The notes: generated by a model not told the origin, from the sequence alone. A DNA stretch of 64,000 nucleotides from Siphonodentalium dalli (GCA_032622095.1 CP136062.1:201219959-201283958); one strand, 5' to 3'. Numbered from the stretch's first letter, positions 1 through 48,870 are shown. Made by a program: numbers and translations.

Positions 1-300
1 GTATTATCACTAAAGTATCACGAAATTTTACCGTATTACCACTTGATTTTAGAGTTATCCTTCTTCATCCGCAATTTTGTCCGAGACCCTCCGTTTGACC
101 ACGTGTTTCTGGGCCACATATTATTACACATCTCGAGAAATAACAAATTTAAAAAATCGATATATGATCACTTTAAAAATCGATATCTGATCACTCTCAG
201 CTTCGATGAGAGTGTTCAACGACTCGAGTGAAATATATTTTACCCACGAAGCCAAAGAAATAGTAATGTAGGAGCGTCTGATCGGATTGAGTACCTTTAA
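1..300 (-). mobile_element. Family C repeat, partial copy cut by the window edge
   Basis: This stretch is the reverse complement of the first ~300 bases of the copy at 61518. Both share the terminal string ACTCAATCCGAT next to TTAA, then a segment containing ATTACTATTTC, then the CAATTTTG(A/T)CC/GGATGAAGAAGGATAACTC block. The terminal TTAA at 297-300 is also the first base group of the neighbouring family B element. No coding potential is seen; the short open frames here are chance. The left end lies outside the window. Confidence 0.7.
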
Positions 301-798
301 AGGTACGGTTGGCCTTGGCGGTGGGTATCCTGTGAAAATATTTCCACCCGTCAAAAACCGCCACAAACAGAAAGAACAACAAAATGTAGACAGACTTTGT
401 CTGTATACAAATAAGAAATATCGCATAAACAGTATGTTATTGTCATATTTTTGACCATTGTTATGTAAACAAAAGCACAAAAAGTTACTTTTCTGGTGGT
501 TGTTTATATTATGATGGTAAACATAAAGAGCGTTCTTTGTGGGTGAATTCCTGATATGGAACAAATAAAGAGCGTTTATGCCATTTGTGTGTGATTAGCC
601 AGCAGCACTGTGCTGTCTTCTGTAACACAATCAGACTCTTGCTTATGTAAAATATAGTAAATCTTTATGATAACATGCTGTTTACGCGATGGTCATGGTA
701 TATATGAACGAAACTGTATGCGTTTTAATGTTCTTCTGTTTACGGTGATTGGAACAGATATGAATATTTTCGACAACTAAGGCCTCACGTGCCTTTAA
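297..798 (+). mobile_element. Family B MITE-like element, copy 1 (502 bp)
   Basis: One of three copies of exactly 502 bp counting both TTAA ends (others at 1608 and 36547). It starts TTAAAGGTACGGTTGG and ends CACGTGCCTTTAA, so the imperfect terminal inverted repeat is about TTAAAGGYACG. It has no transposase and is non-autonomous. It carries two copies of the dispersed motif ATAAAGAGCGTT (523-534 and 564-576). Its left TTAA is shared with the family C end and its right TTAA (795-798) with family A copy 1. Confidence 0.8.
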
Positions 799-1194
799 CC
801 CTTTACCCAACAGAAGGGCCCTGTGCCAATGCATTCTCTTATATATGCGAGTCGACCATAGGTCGCCTCGCATATATAAGAGAATGCATTGGCTTAACAC
901 ATTAAAAATTATAATATTGTTAAAGAATGTAAGAAAAAATGGTAAAAAGTGTTAAAAAAAGATTTTTTTTAGGCCAATGCATTCTCTTATATATGCGAGG
1001 CGACCTATGGTCGACTCGCATATATAAGAGAATGCACTGGCACATGGCATAACTGTAACTATCACAATGTGGTCAAGGAGCCGGTTCCAATGATATCCAT
1101 ATTTGTATGGTTCTATTGAGACAGACCGATGATATTTTAGGCTGTTGAAGCTTTATTTGGCCGGTTTTGGCCGATTTGTTGGGTAAAGGGTTAA
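795..1194 (+). mobile_element. Family A palindrome-bearing element, copy 1 (400 bp)
   Basis: Ends are TTAACCCTTTACCCAACA and TGTTGGGTAAAGGGTTAA, a perfect terminal inverted repeat flanked by TTAA. It holds two 69-bp palindromes (825-893 and 973-1041), the second the reverse complement of the first, separated by an AT-rich spacer that itself contains TTAACAC and GTGTTAA in inverted order. An asymmetric right arm has GGTTCCAATGATATCCAT and AAGCTTTATTTGGCCGG. No open frame longer than chance exists; a DNA-transposon derivative mobilised in trans is inferred. Confidence 0.85.
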
Positions 1195-1311
1195 TATCCC
1201 GTTTGATAATTGAATGTTTTATTTTCGATTGTATGCTTAATAGTGTAAACATTTATTTTCCAAACAAGATCATCGCATTTATTAGTACATTTTACAATTG
1301 CACGGGATGAA

Positions 1312-2208
1312 TTAACCCTTTACCCAACAAACCGGCCAAAAACGGCCAAATAAAGCTGCAACAGCCTAAATTATCTTGGGTCTGTCTCAATAAAACCATA
1401 CAAATATGGATATCATTGGAACCGGCTCATTGACCACATTGTGATGGTTACAGTTATGCCCTGTGCCAATGCATTCTCTTATATATGCGAGTCGACCATA
1501 GGTCGCCTCGCATATATAAGAGAATGCATTGGTCTAAAAAAATCTTTTTTTAACACTTTTTACCATTTTTTCTTACATTCTTTAACAATTTTATAATTTT
1601 TAATGTGTTAAAGACACGGTTGGCCTTGGCGGTGGGTATCATGTGAAAATATATCCACCCGTCAAAAACCGCCACAAACAGAAAGAACATCAAAATGTAG
1701 ATAGACTTTGTCCGTATACAAATAAGAAATATCGCATAAACAGTATGTTATGGTCATATGTTTGACCATTGTTATGTAAACAAAAGCGTAAAAAGTAACT
1801 TTTCTTGTGTTTGTTTATATTATGATGGTAAACATAAAGAGCGTTCTTTGTTGGTGAATACCTGATATGGAACTAATAAAGAGCGTTTATGCCATTTGTG
1901 TGTGATTAGCCAGTAGCATTGTACTGTCTTCTGCAACACAATCAGGCTCTTGCTTAGGTAAAATATAGTAGGTCTTTATGATAACATGCTGTTTACGCGA
2001 TGGTCATGGTATATATGAACGGAACTGTATGCGTTTCACTGTTTTTCTGTTTATGGTGTTTGGAACAAATATGAATATTTTCGACAATTAAGGCCGCACG
2101 TGCCTTTAAGCCTATGCATTCTCTTATATATGCGAGGCGACCTATGGTCGACTCGCATATATAAGAGAATGCATTGGCACAGGGCCGTTCTGTTGGGTAA
2201 AGGGTTAA
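1312..2208 (-). mobile_element. Family A element, copy 2, split by a nested family B element
   Basis: It begins with the long-arm end (TTAACCCTTTACCCAACA, then CGGCCAAA) and ends with the short-arm end at 2208. Removing the 498-bp insertion leaves about 399 bp, the normal family A length. The first palindrome is at about 1461-1529. The second follows the insertion at about 2110-2177 and is one base off (CCTATGC for CCAATGC). The break point is the TTAA in the spacer next to the second palindrome, intact in the copy at 58857. Confidence 0.85.
1608..2109 (+). mobile_element. Family B element, copy 2, nested inside family A
   Basis: The 502-bp length including both TTAA ends equals the other two B copies. 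It starts TTAAAGACACGGTTGG (two differences from copy 1 in the first 16 bases) and ends CACGTGCCTTTAA. It sits inside family A copy 2, with TTAA on both sides, so TTAA is the duplicated target. The motif ATAAAGAGCGTT occurs at 1834 and 1875. Confidence 0.85.
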
Positions 2209-2620
2209 GAGGGGACCTGGCATTAGACATAACTAGCTTTTATAAGTCATCTCCCCTCTTATTGTGAATGTCTGGATAACAGAGAAATAAAAAGAAAGAA
2301 GGGAGGAGAAAACAGAAGAGAGGAAAGAAATGAGAAAGAGTGAGTGAGAGAGAGAATAATATGTGAATATAAATTGCCACCATTCATTATTGTATTCGAA
2401 TTATTTGTTTATAGTTCAGCCTATATGATGACTGAGATAGAGAAATACAAAGTTATTATGGACAAAACACATTTCTATATATCCCGACAAACTTTGCGAG
2501 GGATAAAACGTCATATTTTCCTGGACAAGTAAAATAATGAGCGTTCTTTGGAATTTCTTCCCGGAAAGGCAATTATAAAGAGCGTTCGTCTCGTTTACTA
2601 CGTCTGATTTGAGGACTGAA
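2209..2620. other. Gene-free spacer with purine-rich tract and a motif pair
   Basis: From about 2278 to 2360 the + strand is almost all purine (AGAAAGAAGGGAGGAG and GAGAGAGAG runs). At 2534-2545 and 2574-2585 lie two copies of the dispersed motif (ATAATGAGCGTT and ATAAAGAGCGTT) about 40 bp apart, outside any family B element. No gene is seen. Confidence 0.5.
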
Positions 2621-2749
2621 GATTACTTGTCCGGCGCGATGTCCATAGGGACAGATTACTTGTTCGGCGCGACGTCCATAGGGACAGATTACTTGTCCGG
2701 CGCGATGTCCATAGGGACATATTACTTGTCCGGCGCGATGTCCATAGGG
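2621..2749. repeat. Tandem repeat, 33-bp unit, about 4 copies
   Basis: Units start at 2621, 2654, 2687 and 2720 with the core GATTACTTGTCCGGCGCGAT followed by GTCCATAGGG. Units differ by one or two bases (C/T in GTCCGG, T/C in GATGTCC). It is richer in GC than its surroundings. No coding role is supported. Confidence 0.9.
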
Positions 2750-2932
2750 TCAATATAGGACTGTAATGTGTTTAAAATAAAGTATGGCTATTTAGTAGCA
2801 CATTTCTCAAAGTTATAAGAGAGTAACTCTCAGTTTGTATTATATATTGAGCACCGATGCACACCACGAATGAAGCAAGACCAATGAAGAAGGGAATAAT
2901 GTCTATCTTACTTTCGTAAACTGCTAGATTAT

Positions 2933-3410
2933 GTCATGAATATCACTATGGCTGACGTCCGTAGAGATCATATTCCACCATGCATACAGTATAAAACCTT
3001 GGAACTTTTTGAAGTTTTGACAGTCAACCTTATAAAGTCGAAGCAATAACCCGGGGATCATATTTCTTAGTTATGCTCGGTTGTTTTTCACTATATTTCA
3101 TGCTTTTCTGTGACTTGTGTGAGCCGATATCGCAATAAACGTTGAATTAACTGCCCAGGAGAAATGCCATAGCAAAATCGCTCACAAATTCACGCAAGTC
3201 GTGAAATTTCGAGTTGCGACCTTCACCTACAGTGAAGTACATTATCAGGGAACAAATAATAACTAAGAAATATGTTCCCCGCGTTATTGTTTCGACTTTA
3301 TAAGGTTCCCTGTCAAAACTTTGAAACGTTCACCGGTTTTCTACTGGTGGACTACGATCTCTACGGGCGTTAGCCATATATATAGTATAGATGTTCATGC
3401 CATAATCTAG
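2933..3410. mobile_element. Family D foldback element, copy 1
   Basis: The two ends are long imperfect inverted repeats of well over 100 bp. The left arm reads CTAGATTATGTCATGAA, then CCGTAGAGATC, then CCTTATAAAGTCGAA; the right arm is its reverse complement with scattered changes. A second copy lies at 30115. The middle holds TTCGAGTTGCGACC and CAATAAACGTTGAATTAA, also found in inverted order in copy 2. No coding potential. Confidence 0.75.
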
Positions 3411-4638
3411 TAAACTGCACGACTTCCATGTAACTTTCGTAAACTTCATGACTTCCAGGAAATATTGCTGGGAAGATACAGGATGAACCATTCCCACTTT
3501 CTCGATATGATTCACACAAATTGGCGGTATCACAAAGTGCAGTAGTAATTGGTTTACAAGATCGTACAGGTGATAAAATGGAATCTCACTTCGGGCCGAT
3601 TCATTCCTGTGTACAGCTACTAATAGTTTTAACATCAATCGTGGGCCGCTTAATGTGTCAACTCTAGCCATATAGCACGGAGCACGGTACTAGAAAGATA
3701 GTAGCAAGCTATCAAAGGCGAGATGATCGACGCTGCATCAAAGAGTTTGGTTCTACAAATTGGCTGTCATGAATGAGGAAAAAAACTGTGAATTGTGGAA
3801 AAAATCAACAACTGGTTTCCTTTTTATCATACGCCAGAAACTTCTGTATGACAAGTTTTCTGCGTTCTGCTATTTTTGTTTGAATGGTCACAGGGGAATC
3901 CCAGATGGCACATTCTTCGAGAGCCCTATAGTTTGAGAAAAAACGCGTTGCTGATCATAAACAGCTAGGTCGTTGGGCTTTTGTATAAAACTCTTTATTT
4001 GCAATGGTGCATGGGTCCATTTCGGTACTTTGGCATATGGTGTACTGAACTTCTCGCTTGTTCACGTTTCATGGATCAATGTGTACAGATCGACGTGAAC
4101 ATATGAACTAACATCGCGGTGGTGTGTGCAGTGTATTGCGTACTTGAATTATGCGTGGCTTCTCATTTCAAATTAAGATATTATCGTGCACAGCGATATG
4201 TTCAACTAAGATCAGTAAGGAACAACCCCCTCCCCTCCCATGGCGTTTAATGCAATCTACAATTTCACGGTGAATCAGGTGGTTTCGAGTTGATGAGTAT
4301 CACGCATTCAAAATTGCCGATGCGATCGCAAACGCGACCAGAAATATGGAAAAGGGTATCTGTATCTGTAACACATTCGACACTTCTTTTTCTTAAAAAA
4401 AAATAAAACGACAAACACGTGAAATTCTTATACACAGAATATGTATGCCTTGCAAGAATCATAGGAATAATTGCAAGGGAGAGGATGAATAAAAACTATC
4501 TGTGTTCTCCAGCATGAAACGTATTCTGTTAGTTTCTCCTGATATGCTGAAAAGCATTTATCTCACTTATATGTGGAACGTTGAAAGCAGTTAGTAAATG
4601 TCCACGACTATACAACAAAACCAAACTGTAATACAGAG
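3411..4638. other. Upstream intergenic stretch, nothing recognised
   Basis: No gene, RNA or repeat that I can place is seen. Open frames on either strand are short, of random composition and match no family I know. It may hold regulatory DNA of the gene downstream, but nothing specific can be supported. Confidence 0.4.
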
Positions 4639-4644
4639 TTCAGG

Positions 4645-4818
4645 CCAAGCCTTGAAATAGGGTGTCTGTCATTTGCAGAATGAGGTCCCCAGAGGGTGAA
4701 GTTAGTGATGCTACCCGCATAGCTGGCTAGCATCACCAAATTCACCCTCTGGGAACCTCATTCTGCTGAGGTGTAAGCAGAATTCTGCAAATGACAGACA
4801 CCCTATTTCAAGGCTTGG
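4645..4818. mobile_element. Family E hairpin element, 174 bp, with a direct repeat at both ends
   Basis: The ends CCAAGCCTTGAAATAGGGTG and its exact reverse complement form arms of about 36 bp. An inner stem is built from CAGAATGAGGTCCCCAGAGG and CCTCTGGGAACCTCATTCTG. The element is flanked by TTCAGG on both sides (4639-4644 and 4819-4824), a likely 6-bp target duplication (8 bp if the next CC is counted). Related inner stems occur at 50041 and 50410. Confidence 0.8.
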
Positions 4819-4864
4819 TTCAGGCCCCTGTTACGCTGGCCCGACGCAGAATGGGCAGTCTCCT

Positions 4865-5135
4865 GAAAATAAGCTCATATTGAACTTATTTTAAAAACAC
4901 AAATAAGCCCATATCGGCATTATTTGAATCTGAATTACGCTCTATATATGAACATGGTTTTTAAAATATTCCAAATGGGACTATTTCCATATGAAATAAG
5001 CCCATGCTTTATTTAATCTACCCTTTTCAGCGACACGACTTACAAGATTCACGCTCTTTATAATGTGTTTTCACTGCGGCGCGCCATTCAACTGAATAAC
5101 GGGTATAAGTTCACTATGAGCTTACTACATATATA
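4865..5135 (+). repeat. Family H dispersed repeat, copy 1
   Basis: This segment matches, in reverse complement, the stretch at 14615-14825. Shared blocks are CTCTTTATAATGTGTTTTCA, CGCGCCATTCAACTGAATAA-like and TACGCTCTATAT. It includes a reversed copy of the dispersed motif (ACGCTCTTTAT at 5051-5061). Ends are not sharp and no target duplication was seen. Confidence 0.6.
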
Positions 5136-5344
5136 CGCGAAGACAATAATTTCCGCATATATAGTATTATATAGGTATAGATATATTCTATCATATATGC
5201 CAATACATAAATTTACTGCCGAATCCGCTTCCTCTTTCCACACAAGGAGCACTTTACAATTCTTTCAGATCTGAGATTACTTTGATGGGGATGAAATATT
5301 ATTAATCCAAAGACCACGATAATTTGAGAGAAAAAATATTTCTT

Positions 5345-5510
5345 GAAGATACCCTGTCCGATTTAACACCCCCCCCCCCCCCCAACCCCCCCCCCCCCCC
5401 CCCAATTAATATTCTTTCTACTTCGGGGTTTGAGAAATATTTTATTTGAGATGAGAAACCAACCTTCAAAGATCAGAGCTATTAAATTTCGATTTTTTAA
5501 ATTTATTTTG
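5345..5510 (+). mobile_element. Family C repeat, diverged copy 2, with a long poly-C tract
   Basis: CTGTCCGATTTAAC, then a poly-C run, then CTACTTCGGGG and GATCAGAGCTATTAAA line up with the copy at 61518 at much lower identity. The poly-C tract (about 5370-5403, broken by AA) sits near where other copies have short C or G runs. Its exact length may be unreliable in any assembly. Confidence 0.5.
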
Positions 5511-7850
5511 TTGTCAGCGTACAAAACTTCCACTGGAAATATTCACGGACATGCGCGGACGACGTATAACGATAGTTGGGAGGTCGCGTTTAGAGGTTAT
5601 CAGAAATGATTCTCGAGATAAAAGACGACGCAAATTGTCGTCAGAAACTAAATTGACAGTATCTTGTGATATATATAGTTGACATGCGGATAAATAGGTA
5701 TGCTTATTCCCGATTCTGTAATCATGTGTTATGCATGTTTTCTATATCATATCCTGCCGATCACACATGCATGGAGATGTGTGCTTATATTTGTGATGAC
5801 ACGTGCTGGGGAATTCCAGTTCGAACCAAGCATCACCACATGGACTCGAATTATAGAACATAGAAATAATTAAAAAATCGAAATATAATCACTCTGATTT
5901 GAATAGGTCATTTTTTGGCACATACATGGAGTATAAACGTGTAGAATGTATATTTATCGACCAATTTCGATCCCGGACTCAAATCGACATGTGAAATAAG
6001 CAAGCAGAATTTGAGACTTCAAACGACCATGTGGTTTTAAATGGATTGTTGAAAATTAAATTACGTTTCGACAACATCGTTACCATAGTTAGGTCAGCAG
6101 GACACACATACGTCACAGGAATATACCACGCAGAAAATGGGTGATTTCGTATAAAACAATCTGGAGGAACTCAGTTGTCAAGGAAGACAATAAATAGTTC
6201 ACTCCACATGGAACTTGAATTAACTCAAGTGTCATTTTCGTAACCATCTGGGAGGATGACACCCCTAACTGGTTACCTCCATAAACAAGTGTGGTTCCCC
6301 ACTGGGTATCCCGCGGTTCATTTGAATGTGGCCATTTTACCCAGGTAGCAGGTATTCGGAATCATAAAACTGTTTCCACCTTTTTGCAGAGTGCATGTGC
6401 GATAAAATTTATCCACACAAACGTCATAAGTGATTTAAGTCAATCGTAAAGTAACTCCTAATCGCATGTTTATGTGCACTATTTGGAAGTAATATTGAAC
6501 TATGCTCCATATGACCCGAAACCATTAAATGACTAAGTGTATACGTCGTGTAGGCCGAATTTTAATGACTATACAACGCGGAAAAACCTCTCGTTAGTCG
6601 CTAAGTTTAACACTGTCGGATGTCGAATTTCAAAAGGTCAGTCCTGCCAGATCATCTTTCATAAAGAGCGTTTTGCTATTTGGTATCGATAAATTGTCAC
6701 TACTGTATGTTTTTATTTGCGTATTTTCATTCCGTTAATTTCAGTTGATGATTTTCCGGACTCATGTGCTTTGTAAAAAATGCTATATTTTATATTCATA
6801 ATTTATTGATCAATACTTCCATGGGAAAGAGTCATGTTTCTGAATTAAATTTGAGGATTGAATCGCTTTTTAACTGCAAACAAAATCATTATTTAAAGCC
6901 CCACGAAGACTTGTTGTGGGGACCACAACATACCTGTATACTGCGATAAATGCGTTAAGTTCTCGTATACTGACCTTACTGATGTCATACAAAGACTAAT
7001 TCAAGTATAGTATTTTAATAAATCGGGTTCCGAGTTTTCTCCGACATGAACAATAAAGAGCGTTCACTCTTAGTCTATTCCTTATAAAGCAAAAATACAG
7101 AGCATTTGTCTCACACCATTTAATAACATTTGGAAAAATGCTTTCACTCTGGGAACTTTTTTCAGGAAATTCAGGGTATACATTCGTGTATAAACCTGCA
7201 GATTGATATTTTGTGTATTTATCGACCTCCATGTAACTCATTCCTCCTTCAAACATTACGTATATTATTTGGAAGTTCAAATGAGCCATGTCCATTTAAT
7301 ATGTATGTAAATTGTTAATATTATTCATTAATGTGCATTAATGGGACATTATACATTGTGACAGATACTTGGTCACATCGAATCGACATTTAATGATGTA
7401 AAACTCTAATATTACAAACTATATACCTGTATTGGAACAAACGAGAGACCAGTGGTTTGTGAAATTAGAAGCAAAAACCGAAACTGAAGGACAATAGTAC
7501 TTCGCAAGTTATTATAGGCGCTTCGAACTTCGAAATATCCGTCGTGGTTCGTCCTATTTTACGAAATCACAAGGGAACTGTATCTATGCATTGGAATTTT
7601 AATAGCCCACCCTTTACTACACCATGACCAACGCCAAGCCATCAATGTGTATGTACATTCACAGGTAAATAAACTTCGCCAACAATAACTGGAATACAAC
7701 CGATTGACTAAATAGAAATGTTAACCTCAATATGGAATAAATAGTGATCGTTATGGGCGCAGAAATATCCATTTTATATTTTAGTTGGTATTTTTATGAG
7801 TACTAGTTAGCCGTATGCCTCTTGGGTATGTACAAAAAGTAGCCTTTTGG
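5511..7850. other. Upstream intergenic stretch with scattered AATAAAGAGCG motifs
   Basis: No gene is recognised. The dispersed motif occurs at 6661-6672 (ATAAAGAGCGTT) and 7052-7064 (AATAAAGAGCGTT), with a weaker form near 7095. The rest is AT-rich DNA without clear repeats. It is the 5' flank of the COE gene and a likely place for enhancers, but no site can be named with confidence. Confidence 0.4.
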
Positions 7851-7890
7851 GACCAACGTCCGGCACGTGGCGTGAGCCATCCTCTTGTCG

Positions 7891-8060
7891 CCTATAAAGG
7901 CAATACAATGGGGCGCTTTGCGTCGATTCTATTACACCGGGAGATTTTGTTATCATACCAGTTCCCGATACGATAATCGACAAAGTCGACACGCGATTGG
8001 CCGGCTCCGCACAAAGAGGTGTAACGCAGAATAGCTATGGGCGGTTCTGACTATCTCAAT
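7891..8060 (+). promoter_or_regulatory. EBF: Candidate core promoter of the COE gene
   Basis: A TATAAA box at 7893-7898 is followed by an inverted CCAAT (ATTGG near 7996) and a GGGCGG box near 8039. The first coding ATG is 400 bp downstream with no in-frame ATG between the upstream stop at 8265-8267 and 8301. If the TATA box works, transcription would start near 7925 and the leader would be about 375 nt. An untranslated exon further upstream cannot be excluded. Confidence 0.25.
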
Positions 8061-8300
8061 TTAATCGCATTGGTTGTTTAGCCATTTGTAAATAAATTAT
8101 TGAAGATTCCGCCTTGTGTGTTTGATTCTACTGGGATAGTAATGTTACAGAGATCACAAGCTAGCAACAAAAGGCATACCCGAGAGGATATTCTCCACAA
8201 CGGTGTGAACGCGTGCGACTTGGAACTTCTCCCCGCGGCTTTAGGAAATATAATGTCCAGAGAGTAGGGAGTCAGACTCAAGTGTAGTAAGAAACATTTC

Positions 8301-46916
<38,616 letters not shown>

Positions 46917-47485
46917 AGTAGATGGCGCTCGTGGGTACAACAAAATGCTACCCCGGACACGGATCAACTGAAACGGATTTCCTCACAATCCGTTGTTTGC
47001 TGAATAAGCAACACTCTTCGCCGATCTCAACGCTTGGACTTGTTGTCAAGGCAACAACTGTGCTGAAAACTATCCCCAGGATGCAAGAGTGCCGGAAACG
47101 TTGGTTGTTCGTCACGTTGATATCCCACACTCGACCTTGACTTTATCAGTTCGTCTGGCTTTGCTTGTCGCATCCCAGTTTGTTTTGCACAGCGATATGA
47201 AGCTGTCCACCACATGCTATCTTATAATATACATTTATTTATGGAAATTATTCTCACAATGGCGTAAATCATATAAGCTACGCCTAAAGTGGACGCTTCT
47301 TGTTCTCGTGGAGTATTGAAATGGTTTACTCTCCAAAACATTGAAATTGTTGGACCCTCGCAGAAACCTCTCTGTTGAAATCAACACCAAAAACAAGAAA
47401 AATCGATGAAATTGATACCTGTTTAATAAGGATTGGATATAATGTGTGGAACTTTACTTTGAGTAAATTGCAATACAGATAACCT
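46917..47485 (+). other. EBF: Start of COE 3' untranslated region
   Basis: After the stop codon the sequence is at first moderately GC-rich (to about 47220), then AT-rich. No AATAAA is seen before 47706. An untranslated region of at least 0.8 kb is therefore likely. Confidence 0.5.
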
Positions 47486-47852
47486 CAAAGATGTATTCAG
47501 GGTTCAAGAGCTCCAGTTACAACAATAACAACCTAAAACATCTGAATAGACATCTTTTTATTCTTTGTTCGGTTGACAAAAATGTTAAAAAACCAAATAT
47601 GACATATAAACTTGACCTAAACATAGCAAATTTTATCATATCGTCATTGAAAAATTGATAGTATATTAATGTCTGGTGTCGCTCTAAAACATCGGAACTA
47701 TATGAAATAAATGCACAGAGATTCAATATAAAAACAAATATATCCTTTCTTGTAGCACTTTAGTGTTCCAACCATGTTATTTAATACACTAGAATCTTAA
47801 TAAAAGTAAAATAAATTTCATAAAAATTATCCTGAACCCTGAATACATCTTG
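47486..47852. mobile_element. Family M element (367 bp) in the COE 3' flank
   Basis: Terminal inverted repeats of about 20 bp: AGATGTATTCAGGGTTCA at the left and TGAACCCTGAATACATCT at the right. It carries the first three AATAAA hexamers after the stop codon (47706, 47799, 47810). A possible remnant of the same end is at 31069. Confidence 0.7.
47706..47815 (+). terminator. EBF: Candidate polyadenylation signals of the COE gene
   Basis: AATAAA at 47706-47711, 47799-47804 and 47810-47815 are the first canonical signals after the stop, about 0.8-0.9 kb downstream. The next is near 48400. Which one is used cannot be told from sequence alone. Confidence 0.3.
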
Positions 47853-48724
47853 AAGTTTTGCTTGGAAATAAGAAGTCACTTTTTCACTTCCCCACTGTGA
47901 TACATGTGCGTTTATATATATTCACCAGGCTTCTGGTATCCATGGTAACCCATCCCTCTAGTCATAATAGGGAGATTAAGGTTTCATTGCGCATAACGCG
48001 TTTTACGTCATAAGACCTTCACATGTGTGATAAAACAATTCCGTTGTTTATGTTTCAATTATGATATCTAAACGATAGACAGGTTGTCGCAAAGAGGACA
48101 CATGGTTTGAAACAGCTAGTCAGGGAATATGACTATAGCTGATGTATCAATTCGAAGTATACCACCATTCAATGAGGTCTTATGTCCAATTTGTTTTTCG
48201 CGCATGTTACTTGTTACTCGCACAGAAACCTTACTCTCCTTATATCAGTGTGAATTACCTTCTCGTCTAGTCAACATAAATTTTTATTGTTAATAAGTGT
48301 TTCGTTTATATTTAAATGAGATTTATATGTTTTCAATCTGAATATAGATATTTAGGGCATAATGTCATTCCTAAATATTATTTATATCATTTTATCTCGA
48401 ATAAAAATTGATAAGAAAACCACATTATTTGTTAATCTCCAGTTTTGTTCCAGACCTCACATAACGTGGTTGAATTTGTCATATATTGGTTCATGAGTTC
48501 ATAGACTAGGCAGTGGCGCCAGGGCAGGGGGAGAGGACTGTCCATCGTGTCACACACAAAGGCGACACGAAATACTCTTTCATTTTTCATAGAAGATGGC
48601 AAGGAAATATTGTAACTATCCGCTAAAACAACATTGTAATATCTTCCAAAAGTAAAAAATATATTTATTCTATAAAAGCTTGATGATTTGGAGTTTGGGA
48701 TGATCCCCGGGAAGATTTGAAAAG
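47853..48724. other. 3' flank, nothing recognised
   Basis: AT-rich DNA with no gene. AATAAA at 48400-48405 is a fallback polyadenylation signal for the COE transcript. Confidence 0.4.
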
Positions 48725-48870
48725 GGCTGTCATCCCTCTCCTACAACCCACTAAAGGCTGTCACCCCTCTCCTACAACCCACGTGGCTGTCACCCCTCTC
48801 CTACAACCCACGTGGCTGTCATCCCTCTCCTACAACCCGCGTGGCTGTCATCCCTCTCCTACAACCCACG
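48725..48870. repeat. Tandem repeat, 29-31-bp unit, 5 copies
   Basis: Units start at 48725, 48756, 48785, 48814 and 48843 with the core GGCTGTCAYCCCTCTCCTAC followed by AACCCACGT. The + strand is pyrimidine-rich. A C run at 48992 follows. Confidence 0.9.

Noticed and set aside
795-815. Telomere-like repeat from TTAACCCTTTACCC
   Set aside because: It resembles TTAGGG complement superficially but is a single terminal repeat of family A, not a tandem array.
825-1041. Recurrent open frames across palindromes (peptides like QCILLYMR and CANAFSYICE)
   Set aside because: They appear in many places only because the 69-bp palindrome lacks stops in some frames. They differ in start and end, read on both strands and stop at element borders. 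No protein is supported.
827-1041. CRISPR-like array of palindromic repeats
   Set aside because: Repeats are in pairs, in inverted order, with a constant spacer inside transposon ends, in a spliced animal gene. Nothing fits a CRISPR array.
2621-2749. 33-bp tandem repeat as a coding repeat
   Set aside because: The unit length is a multiple of three but no open frame with a start covers it, and the flanks are non-coding.
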